This document shows positions 45,888 to 56,755 of a stretch of DNA of 64,000 nt, one piece after another. A program made the translations under genes and the position numbers. The notes below the pieces were generated by a model that did no database searches, had not been told where the DNA came from, and was given only the letters and a program-made list of their open reading frames with translations. The stretch's first letter is position 1, and each line of letters begins with the position of its first letter. This DNA is from Limnomonas spitsbergensis (taxonomy: Eukaryota; Chlorophyta; Chlorophyceae; Chlamydomonadales): positions 248,001-312,000 of the forward strand of contig JAYJMM010000099.1 of NCBI GenBank assembly GCA_037349105.1, read 5' to 3'.

Positions 45888-46107
45888 AGGGGCGATGACG
45901 GAAAGAGTGGGCATTCCGCTACTCGGCTACTCGGCTGTTGTTTTTTCGCTGTTGAAAGAGCGCTCAAAGGTACAGCACAGTTATCGACAGCGAACGCAAT
46001 TTTCAACAGTGGAAATCAGTAATTGACAGCGCGCTGTCGATTTCAACAGTTCGCGAAAGTAGCCTAGGGACACAGCGGTTCTATGGGTCGGACCCCTCTA
46101 CCGGGTT
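45888..46107 (-). repeat. Right inverted-repeat end of the 9.94-kb element and target duplication
   Basis: Mirror of the left end: CGACAGC motifs, the GACAGCGCGCTGTC palindrome (46025-46038), the 24-bp block (46054-46077) and the terminal 14 bp (46087-46100), then CCGGGTT. From 46108 to 46452 no gene is evident. Confidence 0.8.
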
Positions 46108-46452
46108 GAGCTCTACACAAATGCGGATAGAAAGCGACACAAAAGCAACCCCCACAGGTAAGCAACAAGCAAACAGCCCCATGCCAGTGACAAAGATATG
46201 TATTGCAGAAAAGAGTGCAAAGGTTAGGCCAGAGTCACAAGACATGGCGACAGTGTAAAAACAGTTACCGGTACCAGAGCACCGCCTGCACAGTTAAGAA
46301 GGAGACCAATTTCCAATGCCACTGCTAAGGGGCTAGAACTCAAGCTCTGATCTTAGATGAAAGGCAGGCCGGCCAAATCCGGCTGCAAGCAGTACAACGT
46401 CTGTTGCCGTCACCTGTGGCGGATTGCCTCATGTTGGAGATCGTGGCACATG

Positions 46453-47224
46453 CTACTCACACTTTGTCTGAAGGGGAGCCTCATCTCCCTTCCATTCATG
46501 CATGCCATGAGCAAGGCGCTCCCAAACAAAGGGGATGGGCTGGGGAACGGTGGCCGACTTGCGGGGCATGGGCTTGCGGGACATGGGCTTGTACAACCCA
46601 CAGCTGGTGGCCAGCTTCTCGGTCGCCTCCGCCCCATCCGTGAAGTCCTTGATTATTGTTGAAATGGCACCCCCAAGCAACGGCAGCAAGAACAGCGAAC
46701 ACCATGACGTAGCGCGTCTGGAAGTGCAGTGCACGCTGCAATGTGTAACTCAAGAAATACGGAAACGACACTACGTTGACGATGCCACAGCTGGCGGTGT
46801 ACACCCATGTCCAGCAGGAGGGACCGGCGGCCCAGTGCTCCCGTACCTTCTTTGATGCAGTGAGGCCGTCGGCCGCATCCTTCCTTAGCGTGATACCGAG
46901 GAGCAGGCAAGCGGGAAGAGAAACGCAGAGCGCGGTGACGGAATCTCCTCCGGTCATGGAAAGCAAGGTCCCGTAGATGGTACACGGATACGCCACACAT
47001 TTGATTCCAGCCTTGGCTGCAAGATAAAGCACAGTGATGACCCACTTTTCGTAGTCAACTATCTCCTTCTCCTTCGCCTTGACCGAACCGTCCCCCTCCA
47101 GCATCTTCTCCTCGTAAGCCTTGGAGACGGCCACCATGATAATGCCACCGAGCTCAGCTGGGGCATGGCCTCGTTCCTCGTCCTCTCCCTCAGCTACATG
47201 CTCAATCTCCAAGTTTGTGTGGTC
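46453..47224 (-). pseudogene. Multi-pass membrane protein, final exon, frame broken in a G run
   Basis: On the minus strand an exon begins at 47224 after CTTGTAG (DHTNLEIEHVAEGEDEERGH). It continues with an acidic and Lys-rich stretch and then four hydrophobic segments (VITVLYLAAKAGIKCVAYPC; SVTALCVSLPACLLLGITL; WVYTASCGIVNVVSFPYFL; YVMVFAVLAAVAWG). The frame is lost at a five-base G run (plus-strand C at 46670-46674). With four Gs the reading passes directly into ISTIIKDFTDGAEATEKLAT and on to a stop at 46453. So this is either a very recent one-base insertion or a sequencing error in a homopolymer. It is probably an organelle or endomembrane protein judging from the transmembrane segments. 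I do not recognise the family, and upstream exons are not found. Confidence 0.5.
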
Positions 47225-47582
47225 CTACAAGACAAGGAGGGGAACAAAGTGGGCTTGGTGATCGTTAACATTTCCTTCAATCGACAATGGGGCCACGCAA
47301 AAAAAAAAAGGAATTTAAAATTTCGTTGCGCAGCATAAAATATTTAAAAAGATGGCCACGCAACGGCGAAAATTCATTTCAGTTTATTGCCGCGTAGCAG
47401 GTACCGGTAATTTAAATTAAATTGTTAATACGTTAATTTAAATTGTTAATACGCGAGGGCCTATTAACATAATAGAGTGCGAGGGCAAAGGACGCCTACG
47501 TTATGCAGAAAAGAGATATCAGATATGCGAAGGATCATAATATCACATACAGTATGCAGAGGATGAGACATGCAGATTATGA

Positions 47583-47783
47583 CTAGTGAAAGCGCCCCCT
47601 CTTTGTGGCTGCATCCTCCCAGTGCTGAATGGCCTCGGCGAAGGGAGGGTTGGCCAAAGTAAATAAGCCACACAGGAACAGCCACAGCGCATCAGTCATG
47701 TGAGGGTTGATCAGCAGGCTCAGTTGAGTAGCCGACACTCCCGAGAGATACTGCGGAGCGGATAGCGGAGCCATCGAGCCGGG
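47583..47783 (-). CDS. Unrecognised terminal exon
   Basis: Open from a GGCTGCAG acceptor (exon start 47783) to a TAG at 47583, 66 codons. The text is protein-like: APLSAPQYLSGVSATQLSLL, INPHMTDALWLFLCGLFTLA, then EAIQHWEDAATKRGRFH. One hydrophobic helix is possible. It is on the same strand as 46453-47224 but ends in its own stop, so it belongs to a different gene or to an alternative 3' end. An AT-rich stretch with AATTTAAATT repeats (47300-47460) separates the two. Confidence 0.35.
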   Translation of the reverse strand, partial: PGSMAPLSAPQYLSGVSATQLSLLINPHMTDALWLFLCGLFTLANPPFAEAIQHWEDAATKRGRFH

Positions 47784-48268
47784 CTGCAGCCAATCCGCGG
47801 CAGGAAAAGCCTTTTCCTATTTCCAGTCGGGCCATTTCTCTTTGTCTAATTAATTATGAAAGGCCTCGTTTGTGGCCTGGGGCCACTTACGGCCTAACAA
47901 AAACTGGATGTGGGCTGAAGTGGAGCTGAAGGGCGTTATGCAATAAACAGTGACATGGCAGGGAGGCAAGCTTTGATAACACGATCGAATCATCGGCAGG
48001 CTTCTGACAGGTGTACATGCGCATGATGTGGCTTTATATTGTTTTTTGACAACAAACGCATGACTAACATGCATGACAAGGGCTGGCGAGGGGAAACACC
48101 CAATGAGAAATGAGAGGGGTGAGAATATTGCAGCGACACTTGGGGAATGCAGACTGTCCGGATGCAGTTAGCTGAAGAATGCCAAATATTTGAGGATGCA
48201 TGTAAGCGGTATCTTACAACCTTGCAGCAAGTCACCACCTACTTGGATTACAATGCCTTGGCACCTAC

Positions 48269-48652
48269 CTGGTTTATCAGTCCCAGCCTCCATAATGGCC
48301 TGACTGAAAGAATGCACGCATGACCATTCGGTGGCCTTGCCGATTCCGCCTGAAACATTCGCTGTCCTTTCCTTCAGCTTTTTGAACCCCTGATCCATGG
48401 TTTTGCTGAATTCGAGACTTCCCCGTCCGTCCTTTAGCTCAGGAATGCAACTCACAACCTGCCGCCAGCCCCCCTCCCCCACTTTGTTCATCACACCTGG
48501 GGATGCAGTCACTGAGAGGCACCTCTTGCCCCTGATAACCTCATCGGCCGTGGAAACCTGGTGCGACAAGCCTTGCTGCCCAGGCCATTGGCCGTACGTC
48601 CCTATCGAGCTAGTGGTGCCAACATCACTAGCAGTGGCCATCCAACTGCCCC
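48269..48652 (-). CDS. Unrecognised internal exon
   Basis: Open stretch between a TTGAAG acceptor (48652) and a GTAGGT donor just below 48269. It reads MATASDVGTTSSIGTYGQWP, VMNKVGEGGWRQVVSCIPEL, FSKTMDQGFKKLKERTANVS and VHSFSQAIMEAGTDKP, a soluble, slightly basic sequence. The phase at its end does not match the exon at 47783, so further exons must lie between if they are one gene. I recognise no family. Confidence 0.4.
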
Positions 48653-51600
48653 TTCAAGGTGGCATGGCAGCACTAAATAAACACTGTGACTTACCAGGGT
48701 CACTCTGCCTTGGAGTCCCATGACGTGGTTGTGTCGTTGGTCTGCGACTGTGACGGGTGGGATGGGGCTCCTAATTTTCACTGGATTGGCTGCAGTAGTA
48801 TCCTGTGAGCAATACCAGGGATGAGGGGAGAGCAGCCGATCAGGGATCAGAATTGAAGGGAGGTCGCCAGCCATGGACTCTCCACATCCAGCAGGCATTG
48901 AATGAGACAAAGGCGGCTAGCTGGCAGTAATGATCGGGCAACCTGTGGGGGGACAGGTAGGAGTGGCAAGATTCATAAGTCGAAGTGGAGGGCATGGCTA
49001 GAGTATTTGAAAATGGGGTAAATGGCAATCCGCTGACATACATTGGATACATCCGCGTTTTCTTGTCTGTGTATGTAAGCGCAGTTTGACATGTTTTGGC
49101 CAACCCTCTACCAAAGACTGTGTCAAGACGGGACTCCAAGTCAAGGAAGCAAATAGCAGAGGGCCAACCACTAAAGAGTAAAAACGTAGCAGAGGACAAT
49201 ACAAGTTAATATGCCTGAAACAGCTTCCAAGATGGACTTGCAATCAAGTAGTTGCAAATGATTGAGGGATGCTGCAGATTGTTGAAGTCTTCCAAGGTAC
49301 ACCAAACTGCAAGGCATGATGATAAGATGAAGAGAGGTGGAGGAGAGCCGGAGCTTGGTGGGGATACGACCAAGCAGAATGCCTGCCATTATTCCAAGTT
49401 GCGGTGAGTGCTGGTGCTCAGTGCTGGCAGTGTTCTACTCAAGCTGCGACCCAAAAAAATAAATTCTTCACCAGCTGCTGGCTAGGCAGCTCCACCTCGT
49501 AGCTAGAGCAGCGTGGTTGATTGAGCAAAAATCATAACATTTAGTGAGCCAGGCTTATCAATATTGGGCCGATGGGGACCAAACTTTTACCATCCTTTGG
49601 CCAGAGGCCCGAGCAACATTGTATAAACAAGTAGTCAACAACACTTGCCTCTCCAAGTAAGCCCATCCGGCTGTAGGCCGGTTTGCTGTTGCAGTTAAGC
49701 TCCCGCACCCCAAATGAAAGATACCGGTCGTCAAATGAACTACAGACTGACCTTGGATGTACTGCAACTAATTCAATTGCATCTGATTAATCGGATGAAG
49801 CCGATTCAACTGAGACTAGCTTGCATGCCGAGTTCCCCCACCGCCCTCATATAAGGAACCTATGATGCAGCTGCTTCGGGCTAGCAAGAGGAAGGCCAAG
49901 TGCACTTCAAAACATATTTATCTGGCTGCCAGGCGGTCACCAGCCCACCACAAGGTTGATAGGTACCAAACCACGACCGCTCTACAGCTGATGGCTTATC
50001 CAAGGAGCAGGACTTGCGGCGCCACCCCTCTGTGTTATAGCTGAATTGTAGCTGAAGCAGCCCTTGAAGCCTTGGAGCTTGGCGGTAAATCTAACAGGAA
50101 AATCCACTCATTTTCAGGTCTGCTGCCTTCCAGAATTTGTTCGTCAGCAAATACATTTTGACTACCGGTGCTTGCGTCACTTTTGCAGGACCATAGTGGT
50201 TACCATTCGGGGTGGTGTCGATGCTGGGTGGTTAATTTGGGGGCCTGCAGTGGGGGCCCATAGTCGGAGTGTGTGACGGAATATGCTCTGGAGTAGTTTG
50301 CGAGTGAATTAATCATGCTCTGGCCTGTATGGTTCTCCCAGGCAGCCTCTGCGGTATAGCCTGAACAAGCAAGGTCCTAGACCTCCAGGCACGATGCACA
50401 TACACAGTCCCTGGATTTGAAAAGGTTGTCATTAGATTCTCACCAGCAAAAACTCGCGCAGTATTTGTTCTATTTGCACTCGCTTCTCTGCGCAGGTGAC
50501 AAGGGGAGTAAATCCGATTTAACAAGTTGATCAATTGATCTCATGCAAGATTCTAGCATACAAATGTGCTTTATCGGAGCTGATATAGCCCTCTTGGCTA
50601 AGTTGCTGCTCATCCCTGTTGGCTTGGATTCATTTGATTCTCAAAATCCAAACTGTGGAAATCACAATGCCACTTGCCCTGTTGGCTGACGAGCCATGTC
50701 TGCACTGGTCCCCTGCAAGTGGCTCTGAGAGTGATGCAACTGGGTCAGATCCAATTGCTCTTTTGTAAACAGGCAAGCATTCCAGCAGTCAAATAATCAA
50801 ACATGCCATTGCTGTTGGGCACAGCTAGCCCTCTGTCCAGCACCTGGTCCAGCACAGTAATCTTGGTACCCCCGAGCTACAGGCATGAATCATGTGATCA
50901 TAAATCACAGTGATATAACAAAGAACCAACAACAATTTAAATTCCTAATCACTGAAGTGAAATCTCTTGCTTCGTAGGACAGCCTACAAAAGCTTTTCGA
51001 AGGCAGATCCACATTCAGCGTCACACTGGGATCGCTGGGGCAATTAATTCCTGTGGTTATCTGGGAAAGCTTCCAAGTGCTTTTGGGTCAATCGGGAAAA
51101 TATGGGGTGGGATGCTGGCTCGCCCCAGGAGCTTAGTTGCGCTGCTTCCGAGATCAAGGTGTCCTAAGCTGAGAGGGTGTGATATGACAGACACTTGCCT
51201 GGCGTGACGCATGCTCTGCTGAGCGAAGGAAGTTGCCTGCAGAGATCTTGGTAATCAGATGGAGCAGACTTTTGAGCCTGGGTTGCTGGGCATAGGAACT
51301 TGGCACAGCGGCGATCTCGAGGGTTTGTCGGGCTTACAGTTTTGTTTAACTTCAAGGCTCTGTCTTCTTTTGTATGAGGGACTGTGACATTGAGATGTCT
51401 TGTTACAGCGGAATAAAAATAGCACAAGCAGTACAAGGTACATGACATGACAAGGTATTTTGATAGGGTGAGTAGAGGCAAGCCCGATATTTGAATCAGT
51501 GCTGATGTGGCAGAATAGGTTATGTGACTGGCAGTGTCTCGGTAGTGCCTACAACTGACAGGTGTGTGGATCTTGCACGATCACTGAGATGGCAAAATAT

Positions 51601-51785
51601 CGTATGAGATAAGTGGAAGACAAAATGTAGCTACCTGATATTGGAGACAGCCATGTCTGTTCTCTTGGTTCTGACGCATGAATGTGCAACAAGCCAACAA
51701 CGTGCTGGATGCTGCCTCCTCAGCTGGTGAAATGTTGGCAATCTCTGCATCCAGATGGTGACATTATTTGCCTCTATCCTCTCAG
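48653..51785. other. Sparse region with one possible exon and a dispersed hairpin repeat
   Basis: A minus-strand frame at 49389-49171 (MAGILLGRIPTKLRLSSTSL) is protein-like but lacks firm splice sites. At 49560-49690 a repeat with GATGGGGACCAAACTTT and GGCTGTAGGCCGGTTT is shared with 17738-17785, 27298-27345 and 61624-61672 (GGCCGTAGGCYGG with TTTGGTCYCCAT). The rest, including 49.8-51.7 kb, shows no supportable gene. Confidence 0.45.
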
Positions 51786-52154
51786 CATACTCCTCTGCTA
51801 GCGGCCCAAGATCCTTTTGGAAATAGAGTAGCCATAAACTTAGGAGGGCACCACTTCTCAGGGCTGGGCACCTGGTCTGGCTGGGTCATCCCTTTGGATT
51901 TGTCCACTTGCCAGGTTGTGGCAAGGCCTCGTCCAGTTTACACTTACCGAACATGGGTAGCTGTTGATGCAATGGCTGCTGCCTGGCTGTTGGCTCCGGC
52001 TGTAGCTTCAGTCGCGCTCTTAATGGGTGAATCTGATGCAGCTTCCCCAGCTGCACTCCTAGCAGAATACGAGGGCTTGGCATCCCCAAGGCTCTTGCTC
52101 GCAGCCCTATCATTAGATCCACACTTGTTGCCCTACCCCTCAGCAGCCACTTGA
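51786..52154 (+). CDS. Unrecognised terminal exon with one hydrophobic segment
   Basis: The exon starts after a strong pyrimidine tract and CTCTCAG and stays open for 122 codons to TGA (52152-52154). It begins HTPLLAAQDPFGNRVAINLG, continues with GHHFSGLGTWSGW and VVARPRPVYTYRTWVAVDAM, and has an Ala/Leu-rich segment (AAAWLLAPAVASVALLMG) that could span a membrane. The tail is Leu/Pro-rich. Upstream exons are not identified. No family is recognised, and an A/L-rich chance frame is possible. Confidence 0.35.
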   Translation, partial: HTPLLAAQDPFGNRVAINLGGHHFSGLGTWSGWVIPLDLSTCQVVARPRPVYTYRTWVAVDAMAAAWLLAPAVASVALLMGESDAASPAALLAEYEGLASPRLLLAALSLDPHLLPYPSAAT

Positions 52155-52309
52155 CTGGGGTTGACAGGCGAGGTGCTGACATCAGGGACCAGGTAAGTCG
52201 GACTGCCCTTGCCTTGCACTCAAAGCACTCCAAAGGCAGTCCAAGGCAGGCATCTTAACCCCTTCACAAAAATCCCTCCCAGCCAATGGGAGACTTTGCC
52301 AACGTGATG

Positions 52310-52870
52310 TAGATATTTGCAAATCTTGGAGCCGCACCGACAAAAAGGGCTGTGCTTGTGTGCGCACAAACTGAAGGCTGTGGCTCGGCGCTATTAGGAA
52401 GGCTGACACTAGACGGCAAAGCAGCGGTCAGCAGCGTGACACACACTGCTGCCAGCGATGCTGGGTTAGGGGAGACGGAGAGCATGTGGAGGATGCGCAA
52501 CATGCTTGCTTCCAATGCCCCATCGTGCAAGATCAAGTTAGGGAGCGGGGATGGCCAGGCCCTCCAGGCGGTGTTAGAGACTTCAACGCTTTGCACCAGG
52601 GCAGGTTAGGGTGGGATGCCCTGACCTTTGTGGAGTATGTGGTAGATATAGTTGAGGCGTGGACGTTTCAGAGACCGGGGCTTTCTTTGATTTTATTGAC
52701 ATTTTTCCAGCTTTTTGTGTCCCCCTTGATTTCCCCCCACCTTGTTCCTTGTTTTTCCTGACCCAGTGACTGGTCTGTTTGTCTTTCCTCCGAACCGATT
52801 AGTTGGGCGCCCACGCGGCTGAACCTTTTGAGCAGAGCCCAGAGGTGTAACGCCATTGCCTGGGTGACCA
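52310..52870 (+). mobile_element. LINE family X, 5'-truncated 3' part
   Basis: From 52486 the plus strand reads MEDAQHACFQCPIVQDQVRE, then LGWDALTFVEYVVDIVEAW. This is the last part of a LINE protein, with the H-x4-C half of its CCHC knuckle and a terminal helix. It is followed by about 200 bp of tail ending in GTTGGGCGCCCACGCGG and CCAGAGGTGTAAC. Upstream (52320-52480) it aligns with 38640-38860 and with the minus strand of 56560-56420, but the frame shifts near 52480. Confidence 0.65.
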
Positions 52871-55739
52871 TGGGAGGTGCCACAGCCACCAGCAGACACC
52901 CGCATGGCTAGTCAGGCAGTAACATGGGTGCAATATGGAAATCTATGCCAGAGGTGACTCAATATCATATACGGTAAGTGGCAACCTCAATTGGAATCCT
53001 GCTGTCTGCGATCGGGCGGATGGGTTGACGCCGCCTCTGCCTGGGGACTGCCTCAACATGGCTCGGACCCCTGATCCAAACCCTACCCAAGCCCTGAACC
53101 AAGCCTTACAAATAGCCGACGGCGCTCATACAGTGATACAACTCAATGCGTATTTAATTCTGCACTCCTTTCCAATGATGTTATGATACGCCTTGATCAC
53201 ACCTGATGCGAATCCCGATGAAGAGTGGCCCCACCCCATGAAGTGCAGCCCCAGCCGCCCATCGGCTCATCTTCAAGATCAATGTGACTGTTGATTGGTG
53301 GACCCTCAATTATTCGACGTGACATTGTCTGAACCATCAGGAAGGTGAGATTGGTCCCGATGACGTTTTTGCAACCAAAAGCAAACTAGCTTGAAGACGC
53401 CATCATGACCCCAGTTGTCAAGAGGCTAACCACTATGGCTATTTGCCCTGACACTCCAGTTTCTCAAAGTGGCTAAGTGGCCGCCCTTGCGATGAGAAGA
53501 CCTTGACGAAGTCCTGGCGCACGTCAACAACAATGTTCCATATTTTCCCGCAGGACTGATAGCAACTGGAGGCTGTTGACAAGAGTCTGATCATCTGTGG
53601 CATTGTCTTTCATATCTGCTGCTGGACTGGCTTCATAAACGCACGTCGACCAAGAGCCTCGTTATGGAGATCCTTTTGAGATCAAGGTGGACGATGAAGA
53701 ACTGGAATATCCCATTGCCGTTGAGCCTTGTCTGTATTACGCTGCCGCTGGGAACCGGGTGACAACAGCACGTGAAGTCTTCTACATTACCTAGCGCCTG
53801 GTCGGTGACGAAGACTTGGCTTGTCGGTGGCTACAAGATGTGCGAATTTCCTGATAGGTGAGCAAAGTTCTGTCACTACCCATAAACACTGACCCATCAA
53901 GCATCTGGTCTGCATGGAGGATATTCCTGCAAAATAGTTGAGCTGCTGCGTTGCGGTGACGAAAAACCTCAGGAAGATGTGCTGCCTTCCTCCGGGAAGG
54001 CGGCCCAGTGATTCTTAACTCACAAGTTTCCTATTAGCCCGAGCAACAGCAGCCTTATTTTTATCCAATATGGGGCCCTCCTGCAGAATGTGTCTTCATG
54101 CATCACACTCCTTGAAGGATACCAGTACCTTCAAAGCTGCTGCATGCCTGATATCTTCTTGTCAGAGCCTTGCACAACGGCCCTGCACAGTTGCACAAAC
54201 TTTAAAATCTGTGCCCCTAAGCATTCCCCCCCTTGGTTCTGTCCTGTCATCTCTCCCATAATCAGGAAGATCTGGCTACATGCACCCCCTCGTGAGACCT
54301 GCACACGCTACCCTTCTCTTGTCCCCTCCATGCTCACACCACAGCCATGCTTTCCCTGCCTGATGCATACAAGGCAAACAGTTTACTAAGCGGGGCTACC
54401 TGCGCAAGGATTATAAAAACACGATTTGATTGCCTATGGGCATGATTCTAAATCATGACTAATAATTTATGAGCGCTCACATCGAGTCTGTGTGTAGCGG
54501 TTGATGCAAAATCATGCTGCCATACTGCCTGACCTGCATTTCTGAGTGTCAACGCACACAAGCCCTAGATAATGCCTCAATACTCCTACTAAGCTCCAAG
54601 ATAAAAAACCTGAACTGGTTCATTTGACTTCCCACACTGTTTCGATTAAAATGATGTACTGCCCGGCACCTGCGTCACGAGGATTAAACAACATTCCTCG
54701 TCCTGAGCCTTCGGGCCTGATGATCAAAGAATGAAGACTAATAACATGAGTGACATGTGGTGCCTGCCCATCCTCGCTTGATTATGTGGAGCCATCATGT
54801 ATCATCATAGGGTACACCACCTGTAGCTGTCCCCCCCAAAATAACACCTCCCTTGACGTAGGTCCCAAGACTGATGAAGATGCAAGTCATTCGAGTCATG
54901 CAATTGAGCTGCAACCATCAAACATATCCATGCTGTAATTAAATTGTCTGGGATGTATGTATGTCTAGGACGACCGTCAGGAAAAGCTCTGCATGAGCAC
55001 CTTAAGTTGAATATGGCCTGTGATTGGTGGATTTGATTTGCCCCCACTCGTGTATCAAGTTTCTTTTATTTGAGTCATGTGGGCGAGATCTAAAAGATAC
55101 GATAGATTTCCGCCTGTTTTTTCAATTGTAAATTGATTGTATTTCAATGCACTGCCTGAAGTCTTAGAACGACTGCTATTATCGATAATGTGCCCGATAT
55201 GAGACAAAATAGGAGACAGATAATGCACGAATTTGTCAAATGACGCCAAGGACACGGACATATAATGAACAATCGAAGACACCAGATCATGAAATGAAAC
55301 AATGACAGATGGAGCAGATCAGGCACAGGAACTCACGAGAGGGAGGACAGGCAAGAACAAAGTTTCCGACTCCGAATAGGAAATATATGAGATGCTCCGT
55401 CGAAAGCTGATATTTACGGAGCATGTCGGGGTGCATTTATTCAGAAGAGAGGTTATGAACGCTGAACAAATGGATAGTCAAGAAGGTGGTCTACCAGGTG
55501 TACCTTCAGACTGAAACATTTCATGGTATGGAGACGAAATAGACGCCCTTGGGTGGACCAGGAAAATGTGTGTACTCACATAACCACCACGAAGTAAATG
55601 CCAATGACATTATTTGGGCGTAAGGAGGCAAAGATTTACCTCTGCTTGGTTGGAAAAAGGTGGCAAAGATTAAAATAAAGGAGAAGAAAGAATGCAAAAG
55701 CCCACCCAAAACTAAAAGGGAGTCCGGAGAATCTCCAGA
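52871..55739. other. Decayed coding-like fragments, no intact gene
   Basis: Plus-strand pieces have protein texture interrupted by single stops. One, at 53345-53570, has TGA twice where CGA would restore Arg. Another, at about 53645-53850 (YGDPFEIKVDDEELEYPIAV), is followed by TAG where CAG would continue. A telomere-like CCAAACCCTACCC/CCCTGAACC stretch lies at 53077-53101. Beyond 53.9 kb nothing is recognisable. Confidence 0.4.
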
Positions 55740-56000
55740 GTTGAGCCTACACAGTTAAAAATAACGGAGAGGATAAAACAAGTGGGGGTCGAAATAGAAA
55801 AGATCTTCACTCAGCAGAAAAACGAAACCTCAGCCCCTCTAGAAACTAGCCCTCAAAGATGGCAGTCACATCTTGTACAAAAGCCTGGGCCTCCCAGCCA
55901 TGCCAGCCCCGGTACTAGTGGTGAAAGCCAGTAGGACCCTCCTGGGGGCCTGCCCAACCCCACTCCCTGGGGGCCCAGAGGTGTATCGTTGACTAACTGT
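55740..56000 (-). mobile_element. LINE family X 3' fragment
   Basis: The minus strand carries AFVQDVTAIFEG then TAG, the counterpart of AFVEDVVDIVEA in the adjacent copy, followed by an A/T-rich tail to about 55740. It lies directly beside the next copy in the same orientation. Confidence 0.6.
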
Positions 56001-56029
56001 GGCAAGCAGATTTAAGAGAACGGAGTAGC

Positions 56030-56755
56030 CAAGTCAATGACATTGCACCTCTGGGCCCTGCTCAAGAAAGCGTGGGCGCCTAAGTAAAAGGGCGCCTAAC
56101 TAAAGAGTTGGGAGTAAATAACGAAACAAACACAAGGGGGCAGGAATATAAAAGGAGGAAAAGCGATAAGAAAAGTGAAGTTAAGGGACAAAACAATAGG
56201 CTGGAAAAGAAAGACAAAGGAAGTTCCAGCCTGAAAATGTCTTTGCCTCAACGATATCTACCACGTCTTCCACAAAGGCCAGGGCATTCCACCCAAGCCT
56301 GCCCCAGAACAACTCGAAGAAGTCACAGCACCGATCAGAGGACCTGCCCATCCCCGCTCCCTAAGTTGATCCTGCACGCTGGGGCATTGAAAGCATGCAT
56401 GCAATGCGTCCTCCACATCCTCGCCGTCTCCCCTAGCCCAACATTGCTGGCAGCACCGTCTGTCACACTGCTGACCGCTGCGCCGTCCTCTAGTGTTAGC
56501 CGTGCTGACGGTGCCGAGCCGCGGCCTTAAGTTTGTGCGCACGCATGCACACTCCCTTCGGCTGGTGCGGACCCTAGCCTGCACCAGCACGGAGCCCGCC
56601 GAAGACTGAAACCAAGTGCGGTAGGCAGCCGCAGACCTGTGTTCAGTGGCAGGATCTCTGGGGTCCCCTCTGCCAGCTACATCCAGCTGCGCCCGCTCAT
56701 ATGCTGCATCAACTAGCGCTAGCACCTCTGTGACAGGTAGCGGCCAAGTAGCCAA
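56030..56755 (-). mobile_element. LINE family X, best-preserved 3' part in the window
   Basis: The minus-strand frame 56755-56258 (165 codons) reads WPLPVTEVLALVDAAYERAQ, AAAYRTWFQSSAGSVLVQAR and then CQQC...EDVEDALHACFQC, a CX2C..HX4C knuckle, and QDQLRERGWAGP. It then loses frame into a version of FVEDVVDIVEA and a tail ending around 56030 with GGCGCCCACGC and GGGCCCAGAGGTGC. The reverse transcriptase is missing (5' truncation above about 56760). Confidence 0.7.

Larger units (their letters stand above)
36160..46100. mobile_element. Large non-autonomous inverted-repeat element packed with satellites (9,941 bp)
   Basis: The ends are TAGAGGGGTCCGAC (36160-36173) and its exact complement (46087-46100). 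A second perfect 24-bp inverted block lies at 36194-36217 and 46054-46077. The element is flanked by an exact 7-bp direct repeat, CCGGGTT (36153-36159 and 46101-46107). Inside the ends are many CGACAGC/ACAGCG motifs, including short palindromes at 36242-36264 and 46025-46038, as expected for subterminal transposase-binding repeats. The interior is five tandem-repeat arrays, a LINE X fragment and a small foldback element. No transposase is visible, so it would need one in trans. YAGRG-like ends suggest hAT, but hAT usually makes 8-bp duplications, so the superfamily is open. Confidence 0.8.

Noticed and set aside
36160..46100. Helitron or LTR retrotransposon as the identity of the large element
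   Set aside because: It has inverted, not direct, terminal repeats and a 7-bp target duplication, which exclude both.
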